A stretch of DNA of 64,000 nucleotides from Nocardioides sp. zg-1308 (GTDB lineage: Bacteria > Actinomycetota > Actinomycetes > Propionibacteriales > Nocardioidaceae). Numbering within the stretch: position 1 is the stretch's first letter; each line of letters opens with the position of its first letter. Below are positions 8,509 through 16,253 of the stretch, in pieces. Position numbers and translations under genes: made by a program. The stretch is taken from positions 186,001 through 250,000 of the forward strand of contig NZ_JABJQY010000004.1 in the NCBI RefSeq assembly GCF_013155375.1. The letters are read 5' to 3'. The notes beneath the pieces are model-generated. The model saw nothing but the letters and a program-made list of their open reading frames with translations. It did no database searches and had not been told where the DNA came from.

Positions 8509-9873
8509 GTGACCCCGTTGGTGCTCCTCCTCGTCTCGCTGGCGCTCGTCGCCGCGTGCGGGCTCTTCGTCGCCGCCGAGTTCTCCTTCGTCACCGTCGA
8601 CCGGCCGAGCGTCGAGCGCGCCGCCGCCTCCGGTGACGAGGGCGCGCGCGGCGTACAGCTCGCGCTGCGTTCGCTGTCGACCCAGCTCTCGGGCGCGCAG
8701 GTCGGCATCACGGTCACCAACCTGGCCATCGGGTTCCTCGCCGAGCCGGCCATCTCCGACCTCATCGACGGTCCGCTCGCGGCCGCCGGGGTGCCGGACG
8801 GCGCGGTGTCGCCGCTGTCCCTCGCGCTGGGCCTGGTCCTCGGCACCGTCGTGACGATGATCTTCGGCGAGATGGTGCCCAAGAACATCGCCATCGCCCG
8901 GCCGCTGGAGACCGCCCGCGCGACCCAGGGGTTCATGCGCGGCTTCACCGCCCTCACCGCGCGACCCATCAAGGTGCTCAACGGCTCGGCCAACGCGATC
9001 GTGCGGCGCCTGGGCATCGAGCCGCAGGAGGAGCTCCGGTCCGCCCGCAGCGCGCAGGAGCTCGCCTCCCTCGTGCAGCGCTCGGCCGACCAGGGCACCC
9101 TCGACGCCGACACCGCCGAGCTCGTCGAGCGGTCGGTCGAGTTCGGCACCCGCACCGCCGGCGAGATCATGACCCCGCGCGTGCGCACCACGACGGTCGA
9201 GGAGGGCGACCGGGTCTCCGCCGTCGTCGAGCTGGCCCGCCAGACCGGCCACTCCCGCTTCCCGGTGCTCGACGCCGAGGACACCGTCGTCGGCACGGTC
9301 CACGTCAAGCACGCCGTCGCGGTGCCGGTGCACGAGCGGGCCACGACCCGGATCAAGCACGTCATGGTCCGGCCGGTCGTCGTGCCTGACAGCCTGCGCC
9401 TCGACCCGCTCCTCGCGCTGCTGCGCCAGGACGGCTTCCAGATGGCCGTCGTCCTCGACGAGTACGGCGGGCACGCCGGCATCGTGACCCTCGAGGACGT
9501 CGTGGAGGAGATCGTCGGTGACATCTCCGACGAGCACGACCGCCTCGGCGCGCGGATCCGCCAGCGGCGCGACGGCAGCTGGACGCTGTCGGGGCTGCTG
9601 CGTCCCGACGAGGTGGAGGACGCCACCGACATCGAGCTGCCCGACCACGAGGACTACGACACCGTCGCCGGGCTGGTGATGCGCGGTCTCGGCAAGATCC
9701 CTGAGCCCGGCGACCGGATCGAGGTCCCGGTGCCCGACCGCAGCGACCCGCGCGAGCTGCGCGAGCGCCTGGTCACCCTCACCGTGGAGCGGATGGAGGG
9801 GCTGCGGATCGACCGACTCGACCTGCGCGCCGTCTCCCCCGAGCCGGGGGAGGGGGCCGGCCGTGAACAGTGA
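8509..9873 (+). CDS. CNNM/CorC-family membrane protein (DUF21 + CBS pair + CorC_HlyC)
   Basis: A 454-aa membrane protein. Residues 1-200 form the DUF21 transmembrane domain (N-terminal helix LVLLLVSLALVAACGLFVAA, then EMVPKNIA typical of the family). Two CBS repeats follow (about 215-335; MTPRVRTTTVEE and the second at VMVRPVVVPD), then a C-terminal CorC/HlyC transporter-associated domain. These proteins export Mg2+ or protect against Mg2+/Co2+ imbalance; the old hemolysin label is misleading. Its end overlaps the next paralogue by 11 bp, so the two are translated together. Confidence 0.9.
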   Translation: MTPLVLLLVSLALVAACGLFVAAEFSFVTVDRPSVERAAASGDEGARGVQLALRSLSTQLSGAQVGITVTNLAIGFLAEPAISDLIDGPLAAAGVPDGAVSPLSLALGLVLGTVVTMIFGEMVPKNIAIARPLETARATQGFMRGFTALTARPIKVLNGSANAIVRRLGIEPQEELRSARSAQELASLVQRSADQGTLDADTAELVERSVEFGTRTAGEIMTPRVRTTTVEEGDRVSAVVELARQTGHSRFPVLDAEDTVVGTVHVKHAVAVPVHERATTRIKHVMVRPVVVPDSLRLDPLLALLRQDGFQMAVVLDEYGGHAGIVTLEDVVEEIVGDISDEHDRLGARIRQRRDGSWTLSGLLRPDEVEDATDIELPDHEDYDTVAGLVMRGLGKIPEPGDRIEVPVPDRSDPRELRERLVTLTVERMEGLRIDRLDLRAVSPEPGEGAGREQ

Positions 9874-10924
9874 CCTCTTCGGCGTCGCCCTCGCGGTCGT
9901 GCTGCTGGCCCTCAACGCGTTCTTCGTCGGCGCCGAGTTCGCCCTGCTCGCCGCCCGGCGCAGCCAGATCGAGCCGCGCGCGCAGGAGGGCTCCCGGGCC
10001 GCGCGCACGACGCTGCGGGCGATGGAGAACGTCTCGCTCGTGATGGCGGGCGCCCAGCTCGGCATCACCGTGTGCTCGCTCGGCCTCGGCGCCATCGGCG
10101 AGCCGGCCGTCGCCCACCTCCTCGAGCCGGTCTTCCACCTGGCCCGGGTCCCCGACGACTTCCTCCACCCCGTCTCCTTCGTGGTGGCGATGTCGATCGT
10201 GGTCTACCTCCACGTCGTCCTCGGCGAGATGGTGCCCAAGAACATCGCCCTCGCCGGCGCCGACCGCGCGGCCATGGTGCTGAGCCCGCCGATGATGGTG
10301 GTCGTCACCGTCCTGCGCCCGGTGATCGCCGGCATGAACCTCGTCGCCAACGCCACGCTGCGGCTGCTCCGCATCGAGCCCAAGGACGAGGTGCACTCCA
10401 GCTTCACGCGCGAGGAGGTGGCCGCGCTGGTGGAGGAGTCGCGGGGGGAGGGGCTGATCGAGGCCGAGGAGTACGACCGGCTCGCCGGTGCCCTCGGCTT
10501 CACCGAGAAGTCCGTCCTGTCGATCGTCATGGCGCCCGACACCCTGGCCACCGTCGCCCCTGGGTCGACGGTGGCCGACGTCGAGGCCGTCTGTGCCGCC
10601 ACGGGCTTCAGCCGGTTCCCGGTCGCCGCCTCGGACGGCACGCTGCTGGGCTACCTCCACATCAAGGACGCCCTCGAGTCCGACGACGACAAGCGCTCGC
10701 GGGTCATCGAGGACAAGTGGATCCGCCCGTTCGCCACCGTCGCCCCCGACGACCTGCTCCACGACGCGCTGGAGAGCCTGCAGGTCAAGGGCGCCCACAT
10801 GGCGCGCGTCGTGCAGCGCGACGGCCAGGTCGTCGGACTGGTGACGCTGGAGGACGTGCTCGAGGAGCTGGTCGGCGAGATCCGCGACGCGGCACACCAC
10901 GACGTGTCGGGCGTGGACGCCTGA
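9863..10924 (+). CDS. Second CNNM/CorC-family membrane protein
   Basis: A 353-aa paralogue of the preceding gene, starting with GTG inside it. DUF21 transmembrane region about 1-195 (again EMVPKNIALA), then a CBS pair (about 215-340). It ends soon after the second CBS repeat, so the CorC_HlyC domain present in its neighbour is missing. One full-length and one shortened CNNM protein in tandem is common in actinobacteria and suggests a heteromeric Mg2+ exporter in which only one partner carries the cytosolic cap. The stoichiometry is inference. Confidence 0.88.
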   Translation: MNSDLFGVALAVVLLALNAFFVGAEFALLAARRSQIEPRAQEGSRAARTTLRAMENVSLVMAGAQLGITVCSLGLGAIGEPAVAHLLEPVFHLARVPDDFLHPVSFVVAMSIVVYLHVVLGEMVPKNIALAGADRAAMVLSPPMMVVVTVLRPVIAGMNLVANATLRLLRIEPKDEVHSSFTREEVAALVEESRGEGLIEAEEYDRLAGALGFTEKSVLSIVMAPDTLATVAPGSTVADVEAVCAATGFSRFPVAASDGTLLGYLHIKDALESDDDKRSRVIEDKWIRPFATVAPDDLLHDALESLQVKGAHMARVVQRDGQVVGLVTLEDVLEELVGEIRDAAHHDVSGVDA

Positions 10925-10932
10925 GCGCTCGG

Positions 10933-10938
10933 TAGGGT
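10933..10938 (+). promoter_or_regulatory. -10 box of a leaderless transcript
   Basis: TAGGGT lies exactly 6 nt before the GTG at 10945, in a 20-nt gap after the CNNM pair. The phosphatidyltransferase can therefore start its own transcript. Confidence 0.6.
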
Positions 10939-10944
10939 CTGCTC

Positions 10945-11544
10945 GTGTCCGAGGGAGCAGCCCGTGTCTGGACCGTGCCCAACATCATCAGTGTGGTGCG
11001 GCTGGCAGGCGTGCCCTTGTTCCTCTGGCTGGTCCTCGGCCCGGAGGCGGACGCCATCGCCCTCGTGGTGCTCATGGTCGCCGGCTTCACCGACTTCCTC
11101 GACGGCTGGCTGGCCCGCAGGCTCGACCAGTACTCCCAGCTCGGCGAGATCCTCGACCCGGTGGCCGACCGGCTCTACATCCTCGCCGTCGTGGTGGGGC
11201 TCTACCTGCGCGACATCATCCCGTGGTGGGTCGCGCTCGCCCTGCCCCTGCGCGACCTCTTCCTCTGGGGGCTGGTGCCGATCCTGCGCACCCGCGGCTT
11301 CTCGGCGCTGCCGGTCCACTTCCTCGGCAAGGCCGCGACCTTCAACCTCCTCTACGCCTTCCCGCTGCTGCTGCTCGGCGAGGGCGACGGCATCGTCGCC
11401 ACCCTGGCCCGCACCTTCGGCTGGGCCTTCGCCTGGTGGGGGATCGGCCTCTACTGGTGGGCCGGTCTGCTCTACGCCTGGCAGGTCCGCACGCTGCTGC
11501 GCGAGACCCCGCGCCGTCGTACGCCGGTGTCGGACCATGGCTGA
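10945..11544 (+). CDS. CDP-alcohol phosphatidyltransferase (PgsA-like)
   Basis: A 199-aa integral membrane enzyme that moves a phosphatidyl group from CDP-diacylglycerol to an alcohol. The complete active-site signature is present: D50-x2-D53-G54-x2-A57-R58-x8-G67-x3-D71-x3-D75. The hydrophobic pattern fits six transmembrane helices. Its position before a DUF881/Sbp/DUF881 trio matches mycobacterial Rv1822 (annotated pgsA2) in my recollection. The alcohol could be glycerol-3-phosphate, phosphatidylglycerol (cardiolipin synthesis) or another polyol; the sequence alone does not decide. It overlaps the next gene by 8 bp. Confidence 0.88.
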   Translation: MSEGAARVWTVPNIISVVRLAGVPLFLWLVLGPEADAIALVVLMVAGFTDFLDGWLARRLDQYSQLGEILDPVADRLYILAVVVGLYLRDIIPWWVALALPLRDLFLWGLVPILRTRGFSALPVHFLGKAATFNLLYAFPLLLLGEGDGIVATLARTFGWAFAWWGIGLYWWAGLLYAWQVRTLLRETPRRRTPVSDHG

Positions 11545-12436
11545 CACCCGCGCGCCCGAGCAGGGTGAGGACACCGCCCGGCGGCTCCCCGACCACGTCA
11601 CGACGCCGCTGCTGACGCTCATCACCGCGCGCTCCATGGACGAGGACTACGCTCACGTCGCCCAGAAGCGGGCGGCGGCGGGGGAGCAGCCCGCTCCGTC
11701 GTCGCGGCGTCCGCACTGGGCCAGCCTCGCGGCCGTCGCGGTGCTCGGCGTCGGGGCAGCCGTGGTCGCGGCGCAGACCGACCGGCAGGCCGAGGTCGAC
11801 GAGCTCAGCCGGGCCGCCCTCATCGAGCAGGTCGAGCTCCGGCGCGACCAGCTGCGCGGCGTGCAGTCCCAGGTCGCCGAGCTCGCGGAGTCCAACCAGG
11901 CGCTGGCGAGCAACAACACGAAGGTCCAGGCGCAGCTCGACGACAGCGAGGCCAGGATCCGGCGCGCCGAGCTCACCACCGGCTACTCCGCGGTGCACGG
12001 GCCCGGGGTGCGGATGACCGTCGACAACCGGCCCGACGTCGAGATCAACGACGAGATCCGCGACGAGGACCTCGCCCTGCTCGTCAACGGGCTGTTCGAG
12101 GCTGGTGCCGAGGCGATCGCCGTCAACGACCAGCGGATCAACGTCCTCGGCGGCATCCGCAACACCAACCGCGCCATCCACGTCAACGGTCGCCCGGTCA
12201 ACGCCCCCTACGTCGTCTCGGCGATCGGCGACCCCCGGACGCTGCAGGCCAGGCTGGTGCAGACCAGCACCGGCCAGGAGTGGTTCACGCTGGTCAACGG
12301 TCTCGGGTTCCTCTACTCGGCGGAGAATGTGGACGACATCCGGCTGCCGTCTGCGCCCGAGCGGGCGCTGCGTGATGTGATCGAGCTCAACGCCGATCCG
12401 GACGGCGCGACGGAAGGGGAGGCGAGCTCGCCGTGA
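11537..12436 (+). CDS. DUF881 envelope protein
   Basis: 299 aa. A cytoplasmic N-terminus (1-63) is followed by one transmembrane segment (about 64-78, ASLAAVAVLGVGAAVVAA), a coiled coil (about 85-140, rich in heptad-spaced Leu, Glu and Gln) and the DUF881 domain (about 145-285, with GPGVRMTVDN and GGIRNTNRAIHVNG). The family is always found around small-basic-protein genes and its function is not established. ATG 11537 overlaps the stop of the phosphatidyltransferase; the open frame extends upstream only as a shadow of that gene. The end overlaps sbp by 4 bp. Confidence 0.85.
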   Translation: MADTRAPEQGEDTARRLPDHVTTPLLTLITARSMDEDYAHVAQKRAAAGEQPAPSSRRPHWASLAAVAVLGVGAAVVAAQTDRQAEVDELSRAALIEQVELRRDQLRGVQSQVAELAESNQALASNNTKVQAQLDDSEARIRRAELTTGYSAVHGPGVRMTVDNRPDVEINDEIRDEDLALLVNGLFEAGAEAIAVNDQRINVLGGIRNTNRAIHVNGRPVNAPYVVSAIGDPRTLQARLVQTSTGQEWFTLVNGLGFLYSAENVDDIRLPSAPERALRDVIELNADPDGATEGEASSP

Positions 12437-12765
12437 TCGCTGCACTCGGGCTGCTGTTCGGCATCGTCGCCGGCCTCGTCTTCGCCCCCGACGTCCCGCT
12501 CAGCCTGCAGAACTACCTGCCCATCGCCGTGGTGGCCGCGCTCGACGCCGTCTTCGGCGGGCTCCGGGCCTACCTCGACGGCATCTTCGACGACAAGGTC
12601 TTCGTCGTCTCGTTCGTCAGCAACGTGGTGATCGCCGCGGCGATCGTCTACCTCGGCGACCAGCTCGGGGTCGGCGCACAGCTGACCACGGGCGTGGTGG
12701 TCGTCCTCGGCATCCGGATCTTCTCCAACGTCGCAGCGATCCGCAGGCACGTCTTCCATGCCTGA
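12433..12765 (+). CDS. sbp: Small basic protein Sbp (DUF1290)
   Basis: A 110-aa integral membrane protein with about three hydrophobic helices (LGLLFGIVAGLVFAP; YLPIAVVAALDAVFGGLRAY; VSFVSNVVIAAAIVYLG). The stretch ending in GLRAYLDGIFDDKVFVVSF is the family's most recognisable part. Sbp homologues lie between paired DUF881 genes in Gram-positive bacteria, and no molecular role is established. Both ends overlap neighbours (4 bp upstream as GTGA, 8 bp downstream), so the trio must be made together. A membrane complex of Sbp with the two DUF881 proteins is a reasonable inference. Confidence 0.88.
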   Translation: MIAALGLLFGIVAGLVFAPDVPLSLQNYLPIAVVAALDAVFGGLRAYLDGIFDDKVFVVSFVSNVVIAAAIVYLGDQLGVGAQLTTGVVVVLGIRIFSNVAAIRRHVFHA

Positions 12766-13525
12766 GCAGGACCCGACCACGCAGGAGCCTGCGACCGAGG
12801 AGAGCCCCGGTCGTGAGCGGATGCGCGACGCGCTGATGCGGCCATCGGGCCGCCAGGCGGTGGTGGGGGTGCTCCTGGCGGTGCTGGGCTTCGCGTTCGT
12901 CGTCCAGGTGCGCGACACCAACTCCAACGACACCTACGCCGGGCTGCGCGAGAGCGAGCTGATCCAGGTGCTCGACGGCCTGACCGGCACCGCCGAGCGG
13001 GCCCGTCGCGAGGTCGACCGGCTCGAGGCCCGCCGTGACGAGCTGCGCGACGAGAACCAGGCCCGTTCGGCCGCCCTCGACGAGGCCGAGCAGCGGCTGC
13101 GCACCCTCAACGTCATCGCGGGGCTGGTGCCCGTGTCCGGCCAGGGCCTCCGCGTCACGATCGGCGAGTCCGAGACCCGGGTGAGCGTCGGGTCGCTGCT
13201 CGACACCATCCAGGAGCTGCGCACCGCCGGCGCGGAGGCGATGGAGTTCAACGACTCGATCCGGCTCGGCGCCGACAGCTCGTTCGAGGACGGCGTGGGC
13301 GGCATCGAGCTCGACGGCGAGCTGCTGGAGCCGCCGTACGTCCTCGACGTGATCGGCGACCCGCACATCCTGCGGACCGCGCTCACCTTCTCCACCGGCC
13401 CGGTCGAGACCCTGGAGACGCTCGACGGCGCCACGGTCACGATCGAGGAGCTCGAGACGGTGGAGATCACCAGCGTCCGCGAGGCGTCCCGACCTGAGTA
13501 TGCGGAGTTCGGGACGGGCCAGTAG
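12758..13525 (+). CDS. DUF881 envelope protein, second copy
   Basis: 255 aa with the same plan as the first copy: cytoplasmic N-terminus rich in acid (1-28), one transmembrane helix (about 30-50), coiled coil (about 65-110, with ARREVDRLEARRDELRDEN) and DUF881 domain (about 115-245, GQGLRVTIGESE). The TAG stop at 13523-13525 is also the start of a TAGCCT -10 box for gcvH, so the end of this gene and the next promoter share bases. The two DUF881 paralogues are quite different in sequence, arguing against a recent duplication. Confidence 0.85.
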   Translation: MPEQDPTTQEPATEESPGRERMRDALMRPSGRQAVVGVLLAVLGFAFVVQVRDTNSNDTYAGLRESELIQVLDGLTGTAERARREVDRLEARRDELRDENQARSAALDEAEQRLRTLNVIAGLVPVSGQGLRVTIGESETRVSVGSLLDTIQELRTAGAEAMEFNDSIRLGADSSFEDGVGGIELDGELLEPPYVLDVIGDPHILRTALTFSTGPVETLETLDGATVTIEELETVEITSVREASRPEYAEFGTGQ

Positions 13526-13528
13526 CCT
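13523..13528 (+). promoter_or_regulatory. -10 box for gcvH, overlapping a stop codon
   Basis: TAGCCT begins with the TAG stop of the DUF881 gene. Transcription from here would give a leader of about 36 nt with GAGGAGA before the gcvH GTG. The same stop-codon/-10 sharing is seen at 52304. Confidence 0.45.
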
Positions 13529-13570
13529 GCCGATCACCCCACCAGACCTGCGTCCCCGAGGAGACCCCAC

Positions 13571-13957
13571 GTGTATCCGGAGAACCTGAAGTACACCAGC
13601 GAGCACGAGTGGGTCCGCACCCCCGGTGACGCCGAGGGCTCGGTCCGGGTGGGGATCACCGACTTCGCCCAGGACGCGCTCGGCGACATCGTCTACGTCT
13701 CCCTCCCGCAGGTCGGCGACGCGGTGACCGCGGGCGACACCTGCGGCGAGCTGGAGTCCACCAAGTCGGTCAGCGACATCTACGCCCCCGTGACCGGCGA
13801 GGTCGTGGCGACCAACTCGGCGCTCGACTCGACGCCCGAGCTGGTCAACAGCGACCCCTACGAGGCCGGTTGGCTGTTCGAGGTGAGCGTCTCCGACGCA
13901 TCGCAGGTCGACGGCCTCATGGACGCCGCCGCCTACCAGGCCGGCCTCGAGGGCTGA
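13571..13957 (+). CDS. gcvH: Glycine cleavage system H protein
   Basis: A 128-aa lipoyl carrier. It shuttles the aminomethyl group between the P protein (gcvP, 3 kb downstream) and the T protein, and delivers reducing equivalents to L protein. The lipoylated lysine is K65 in ELESTKSVSD, and the domain has the normal full length. GTG 13571 is preceded by GAGGAGA. It does not lie in the riboswitch-controlled transcript of gcvP, so glycine control of H and P may differ. Neither gcvT nor an L-protein gene is in the window. Confidence 0.95.
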   Translation: MYPENLKYTSEHEWVRTPGDAEGSVRVGITDFAQDALGDIVYVSLPQVGDAVTAGDTCGELESTKSVSDIYAPVTGEVVATNSALDSTPELVNSDPYEAGWLFEVSVSDASQVDGLMDAAAYQAGLEG

Positions 13958-13995
13958 CCGCGCACGATCGTCCGCGCCGCCCGACAGATGGCTGG

Positions 13996-14001
13996 TAGGT
14001 T
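13996..14001 (+). promoter_or_regulatory. -10 box for garA-ftsR
   Basis: TAGGTT, predicting a start of transcription near 14008, just before the palindrome at 14021-14038. The leader would be about 57 nt long. Confidence 0.45.
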
Positions 14002-14020
14002 CGGACGAACCATCAACCTC

Positions 14021-14038
14021 AACCCTCGGCTGAGGGTT
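14021..14038. promoter_or_regulatory. Palindrome before garA, candidate operator
   Basis: AACCCTC-GGCT-GAGGGTT, perfect 7-bp arms with a 4-bp centre. It lies just downstream of the predicted transcription start of garA. Related half-sites occur in the palindrome at 16068-16090 before the second merR gene, suggesting one MerR-type regulator for both. Confidence 0.55.
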
Positions 14039-14064
14039 CAGTGTCGATCCGTCGAGGAGCTCAC

Positions 14065-14577
14065 ATGCCGTTCTGCACCAACTGTGGGAAGCAGAATCCT
14101 GACGACGCCCGCTTCTGCGCCCAGTGCGGCACGAAGCTGCTCGGCGGGGAGGACGCCGGGCCGACCCCCGTCGAGACCACGGCCACCATCACCTTCGGCG
14201 CGCCGGACCAGCGCGAGTCCTCCGACCGCCAGCTGAGCCCGGTCGACGCCGCGGCCGTCGACGCGCTGCCCGAGGGCCACGCCCTCCTCGTCGTGCAGCG
14301 CGGCCCCAGCGCCGGCAGCCGCTTCCTCCTCGACACCGACGTCGTCGGCGCCGGCCGTCACCCCGACAGCGAGATCTTCCTCGACGACGTCACCGTGTCC
14401 CGGCGGCACGCGGAGTTCCGTCGCTCGGGCGCCGGCTACACCGTCAGCGACGTCGGCAGCCTCAACGGCACCTACGTCAACCGCGACCGCATCGACTCCG
14501 TCGAGCTCAACGACGGCGACGAGGTGCAGATCGGCAAGTACCGCCTGGTGTTCTTCTCCTCCCACCCGGACAGCTGA
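14065..14577 (+). CDS. garA: GarA-type FHA protein with an N-terminal zinc ribbon
   Basis: 170 aa. Residues 4-21 form a four-cysteine zinc ribbon (C4, C7, C18, C21). Residues 36-39 are VETT, the position and sequence of the PknB/PknG phosphorylation site in mycobacterial GarA (T38/T39 here). The FHA domain spans about 75-165, with GRHPDSEIFL, VSRRHAEF and GSLNGTYVN carrying the phosphothreonine-binding residues. GarA switches 2-oxoglutarate dehydrogenase and glutamate dehydrogenase according to its phosphorylation. ATG 14065 has GAGGAG at 5-nt spacing, preferred over GTG 14041. As I recall, mycobacterial GarA lacks the zinc ribbon, so the regulatory partner set may differ. Confidence 0.88.
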   Translation: MPFCTNCGKQNPDDARFCAQCGTKLLGGEDAGPTPVETTATITFGAPDQRESSDRQLSPVDAAAVDALPEGHALLVVQRGPSAGSRFLLDTDVVGAGRHPDSEIFLDDVTVSRRHAEFRRSGAGYTVSDVGSLNGTYVNRDRIDSVELNDGDEVQIGKYRLVFFSSHPDS

Positions 14578-14580
14578 TCC

Positions 14581-15321
14581 GTGAGTGCCCCGACGTCCTC
14601 GGCATCGAGTCGCGGCGCCCGCTACAACATCGGGCAGGTCCTCGACCAGCTCCGCCCCGACTTCCCGGGGGTGACGATCTCGAAGATCCGCTTCCTCGAG
14701 GACCAGGGCCTGGTCAAGCCGGAGCGCACGCCCGCCGGCTACCGCAAGTTCTCCGGCGCCGACGTCGACCGGCTGCGCTACATCCTGCTGATGCAGCGCG
14801 ACCACTACCTGCCGCACAAGGTCATCGGCGAGCACCTCGACGCCATCGACCGGGGGCTCGAGCCGCCGGCCATTGACGGCGTCGTTCCGACCGTGCCCAA
14901 GGTGGCCCTGAGCGCCGACGGCCTGCCCAGCCCGGAGTCGTTCCGCCGCGCCAGCGACCTGCGCCTCTCGCGGCGCGAGCTGATCAAGGTCGCGGACATC
15001 TCCGAGGACCTGCTGTCGCAGCTCGAGCAGTACGGGCTGGTCTCGGCCCGCACGGGCACCGGCCACTTCAACAGCGACGCCCTCGTCGTGGCGCAGACCG
15101 CCCGCGAGCTCGCCGACTTCGGCTTCGAGCCGCGCCACCTGCGCGCGTTCAAGACCGCCGCCGACCGTGAGGTCGGGCTCGTGCAGCAGGTCGTCGCGCC
15201 ACTCGCGCGCGGTCGCGACGCCGCCGCCAAGGGCCGCGCCGAGGACGCCACCGCCGAGATCGCCGCCCTGTCCGTCCGGCTCCACGCGACGCTCGTCAAG
15301 GTGGGGCTCGACCGGGGCTGA
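14581..15321 (+). CDS. ftsR: MerR-family regulator, FtsR-like
   Basis: 246 aa. The MerR-type winged helix spans about 12-85 (YNIGQVLDQL, then SKIRFLEDQGLVKPERTPAGYR with the wing). Residues 85-245 hold a second helical region (LRLSRRELIKVADISEDLLSQLEQYGLV) and no cysteine sensor, as in Rv1828/FtsR proteins, which control ftsZ and growth genes in relatives. GTG 14581 comes 3 bp after the garA stop, so the two form one operon. The gene lies between the palindromes at 14021 and 16068. A link between FtsR and those sites is inference. Confidence 0.85.
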   Translation: MSAPTSSASSRGARYNIGQVLDQLRPDFPGVTISKIRFLEDQGLVKPERTPAGYRKFSGADVDRLRYILLMQRDHYLPHKVIGEHLDAIDRGLEPPAIDGVVPTVPKVALSADGLPSPESFRRASDLRLSRRELIKVADISEDLLSQLEQYGLVSARTGTGHFNSDALVVAQTARELADFGFEPRHLRAFKTAADREVGLVQQVVAPLARGRDAAAKGRAEDATAEIAALSVRLHATLVKVGLDRG

Positions 15322-15349
15322 CCCGCCCGCCTGCCGCGGTCGTCGTACG

Positions 15350-15435
15350 GCCTGTCGGACAGGACGAAGTCCGACGGTGGGGGCGTACGCCGCTGGGCTG
15401 GCCGCGCAACCGCGGGTTTGTCCTGTCCGACAGGC
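15350..15435. repeat. Long inverted repeat built from two 13-bp palindromes
   Basis: The arms are 15350-15368 and 15417-15435, 19 nt each with 18 pairs, separated by 48 nt. Each arm itself contains a palindrome: CCTGTCGGACAGG at 15351-15363 and CCTGTCCGACAGG at 15422-15434. The element may be a paired operator, a folded RNA or DNA hairpin, or the trace of a small repeat family. It lies between ftsR and the bifunctional nuclease gene. Confidence 0.85.
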
Positions 15436-15462
15436 CGCCGCCACCGGGCGCCGCTCTGACCG

Positions 15463-15518
15463 CGAGCGGTGAGTGAGACAGGTTCTGCGCCCAGGAAACC
15501 TGCGCCACTCACCGCTCG
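15463..15518. repeat. Second long hairpin in the same gap
   Basis: A perfect 13-bp inverted repeat (arms 15463-15475 and 15506-15518) encloses a second, inner inverted pair CAGGTT/AACCTG. The whole can fold into one imperfect stem of about 56 nt. It begins 28 nt after the first inverted repeat and ends about 44 nt before the -10 box of the nuclease gene. It has no run of T, so it is not a classic terminator. Confidence 0.8.
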
Positions 15519-15561
15519 GCAGGACCAGCCCCGCACCCCCTCCGAGATCAGGGGCCGTGAG

Positions 15562-15567
15562 TAGGGT
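15562..15567 (+). promoter_or_regulatory. -10 box of a leaderless transcript
   Basis: TAGGGT exactly 6 nt before the ATG at 15574 of the bifunctional nuclease gene. No Shine-Dalgarno sequence is present. Confidence 0.6.
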
Positions 15568-15573
15568 GGGGAC

Positions 15574-16041
15574 ATGCGCGAAATGGACGTCGTCGGAGTC
15601 CGCGTCGAGATGCCCTCCAACCAGCCGATCGTGCTGCTGCGGGAGGTGACAGGGGAGCGCTACCTCCCCATCTGGATCGGGGCCGTCGAGGCCACCGCCA
15701 TCGCCTTCGCGCAGCAGGGGGTCACCCCGCCGCGTCCGTTGACGCACGACCTGATGCGCGACGTGCTCGAGGCGACGGGGCAGCGGCTCGACGAGGTTCG
15801 CATCGTCGACATGCAGGACGGCATCTTCTTCGCGCAGCTGGTCTTCGACGGCGGTGCCGAGGTGGGTGCCCGCCCGTCGGACTCCATCGCCCTGGCCCTG
15901 CGCACCGGGTCGCGCATCGTGTGCGCCGAGGCGGTGCTCGAGGAGGCCGGCCTCGCCGTCCCGGCCGAGCAGGAGGACGAGGTCGAGCGGTTCCGCGAGT
16001 TCCTCGACCATGTCTCGCCCGACGACTTCGAGTCCCACTAG
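15574..16041 (+). CDS. Bifunctional nuclease domain protein (BFN, DUF151)
   Basis: 155 aa, full length for the small bacterial BFN proteins. Seen: QPIVLLREVTGERYLPIWIG near the N-terminus and the conserved HDLM and RPSDSIALALR motifs. BFN proteins have been linked to DNase/RNase activity in plants and are otherwise poorly characterised; the mycobacterial homologue is Rv1829. The leaderless start and its own promoter separate it from ftsR in transcription even though the gene order is conserved. Confidence 0.88.
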   Translation: MREMDVVGVRVEMPSNQPIVLLREVTGERYLPIWIGAVEATAIAFAQQGVTPPRPLTHDLMRDVLEATGQRLDEVRIVDMQDGIFFAQLVFDGGAEVGARPSDSIALALRTGSRIVCAEAVLEEAGLAVPAEQEDEVERFREFLDHVSPDDFESH

Positions 16042-16067
16042 CCCCAGCGGCACCGCCAGAAACTCTC

Positions 16068-16090
16068 ACCCTCGACCTGAGGTTGAGGGT
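16068..16090. promoter_or_regulatory. 23-bp palindrome before the second merR gene
   Basis: ACCCTC-g-ACCT-g-AGGT-t-GAGGGT is nearly perfectly symmetrical over 23 bp, with single bases between the arms. Long dyads of this kind are typical MerR-family operators. It is about 47 bp upstream of a TACGGT box (16137-16142). It shares half-site words with the palindrome before garA. Confidence 0.6.
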
Positions 16091-16136
16091 TGGCGACACG
16101 CCGCTCGCGTGGATGGACAACCCGTGCGCGCGGGCT

Positions 16137-16142
16137 TACGGT
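16137..16142 (+). promoter_or_regulatory. Candidate -10 box for the second merR gene
   Basis: TACGGT, predicting a leader of about 105 nt before GTG 16254. It is downstream of the 23-bp palindrome, so a MerR protein bound there would act from an upstream position. Confidence 0.35.
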
Positions 16143-16253
16143 GAACTGTCTCTGTTGTAACTCCACCGCTGTGGTTGTCGGTCAGACCGGCGCCGGGCGG
16201 GCCCTTCCCCCAGGAGTTACCGCTCAGCGGAGGAACTGACCTGGAGGGTCACA

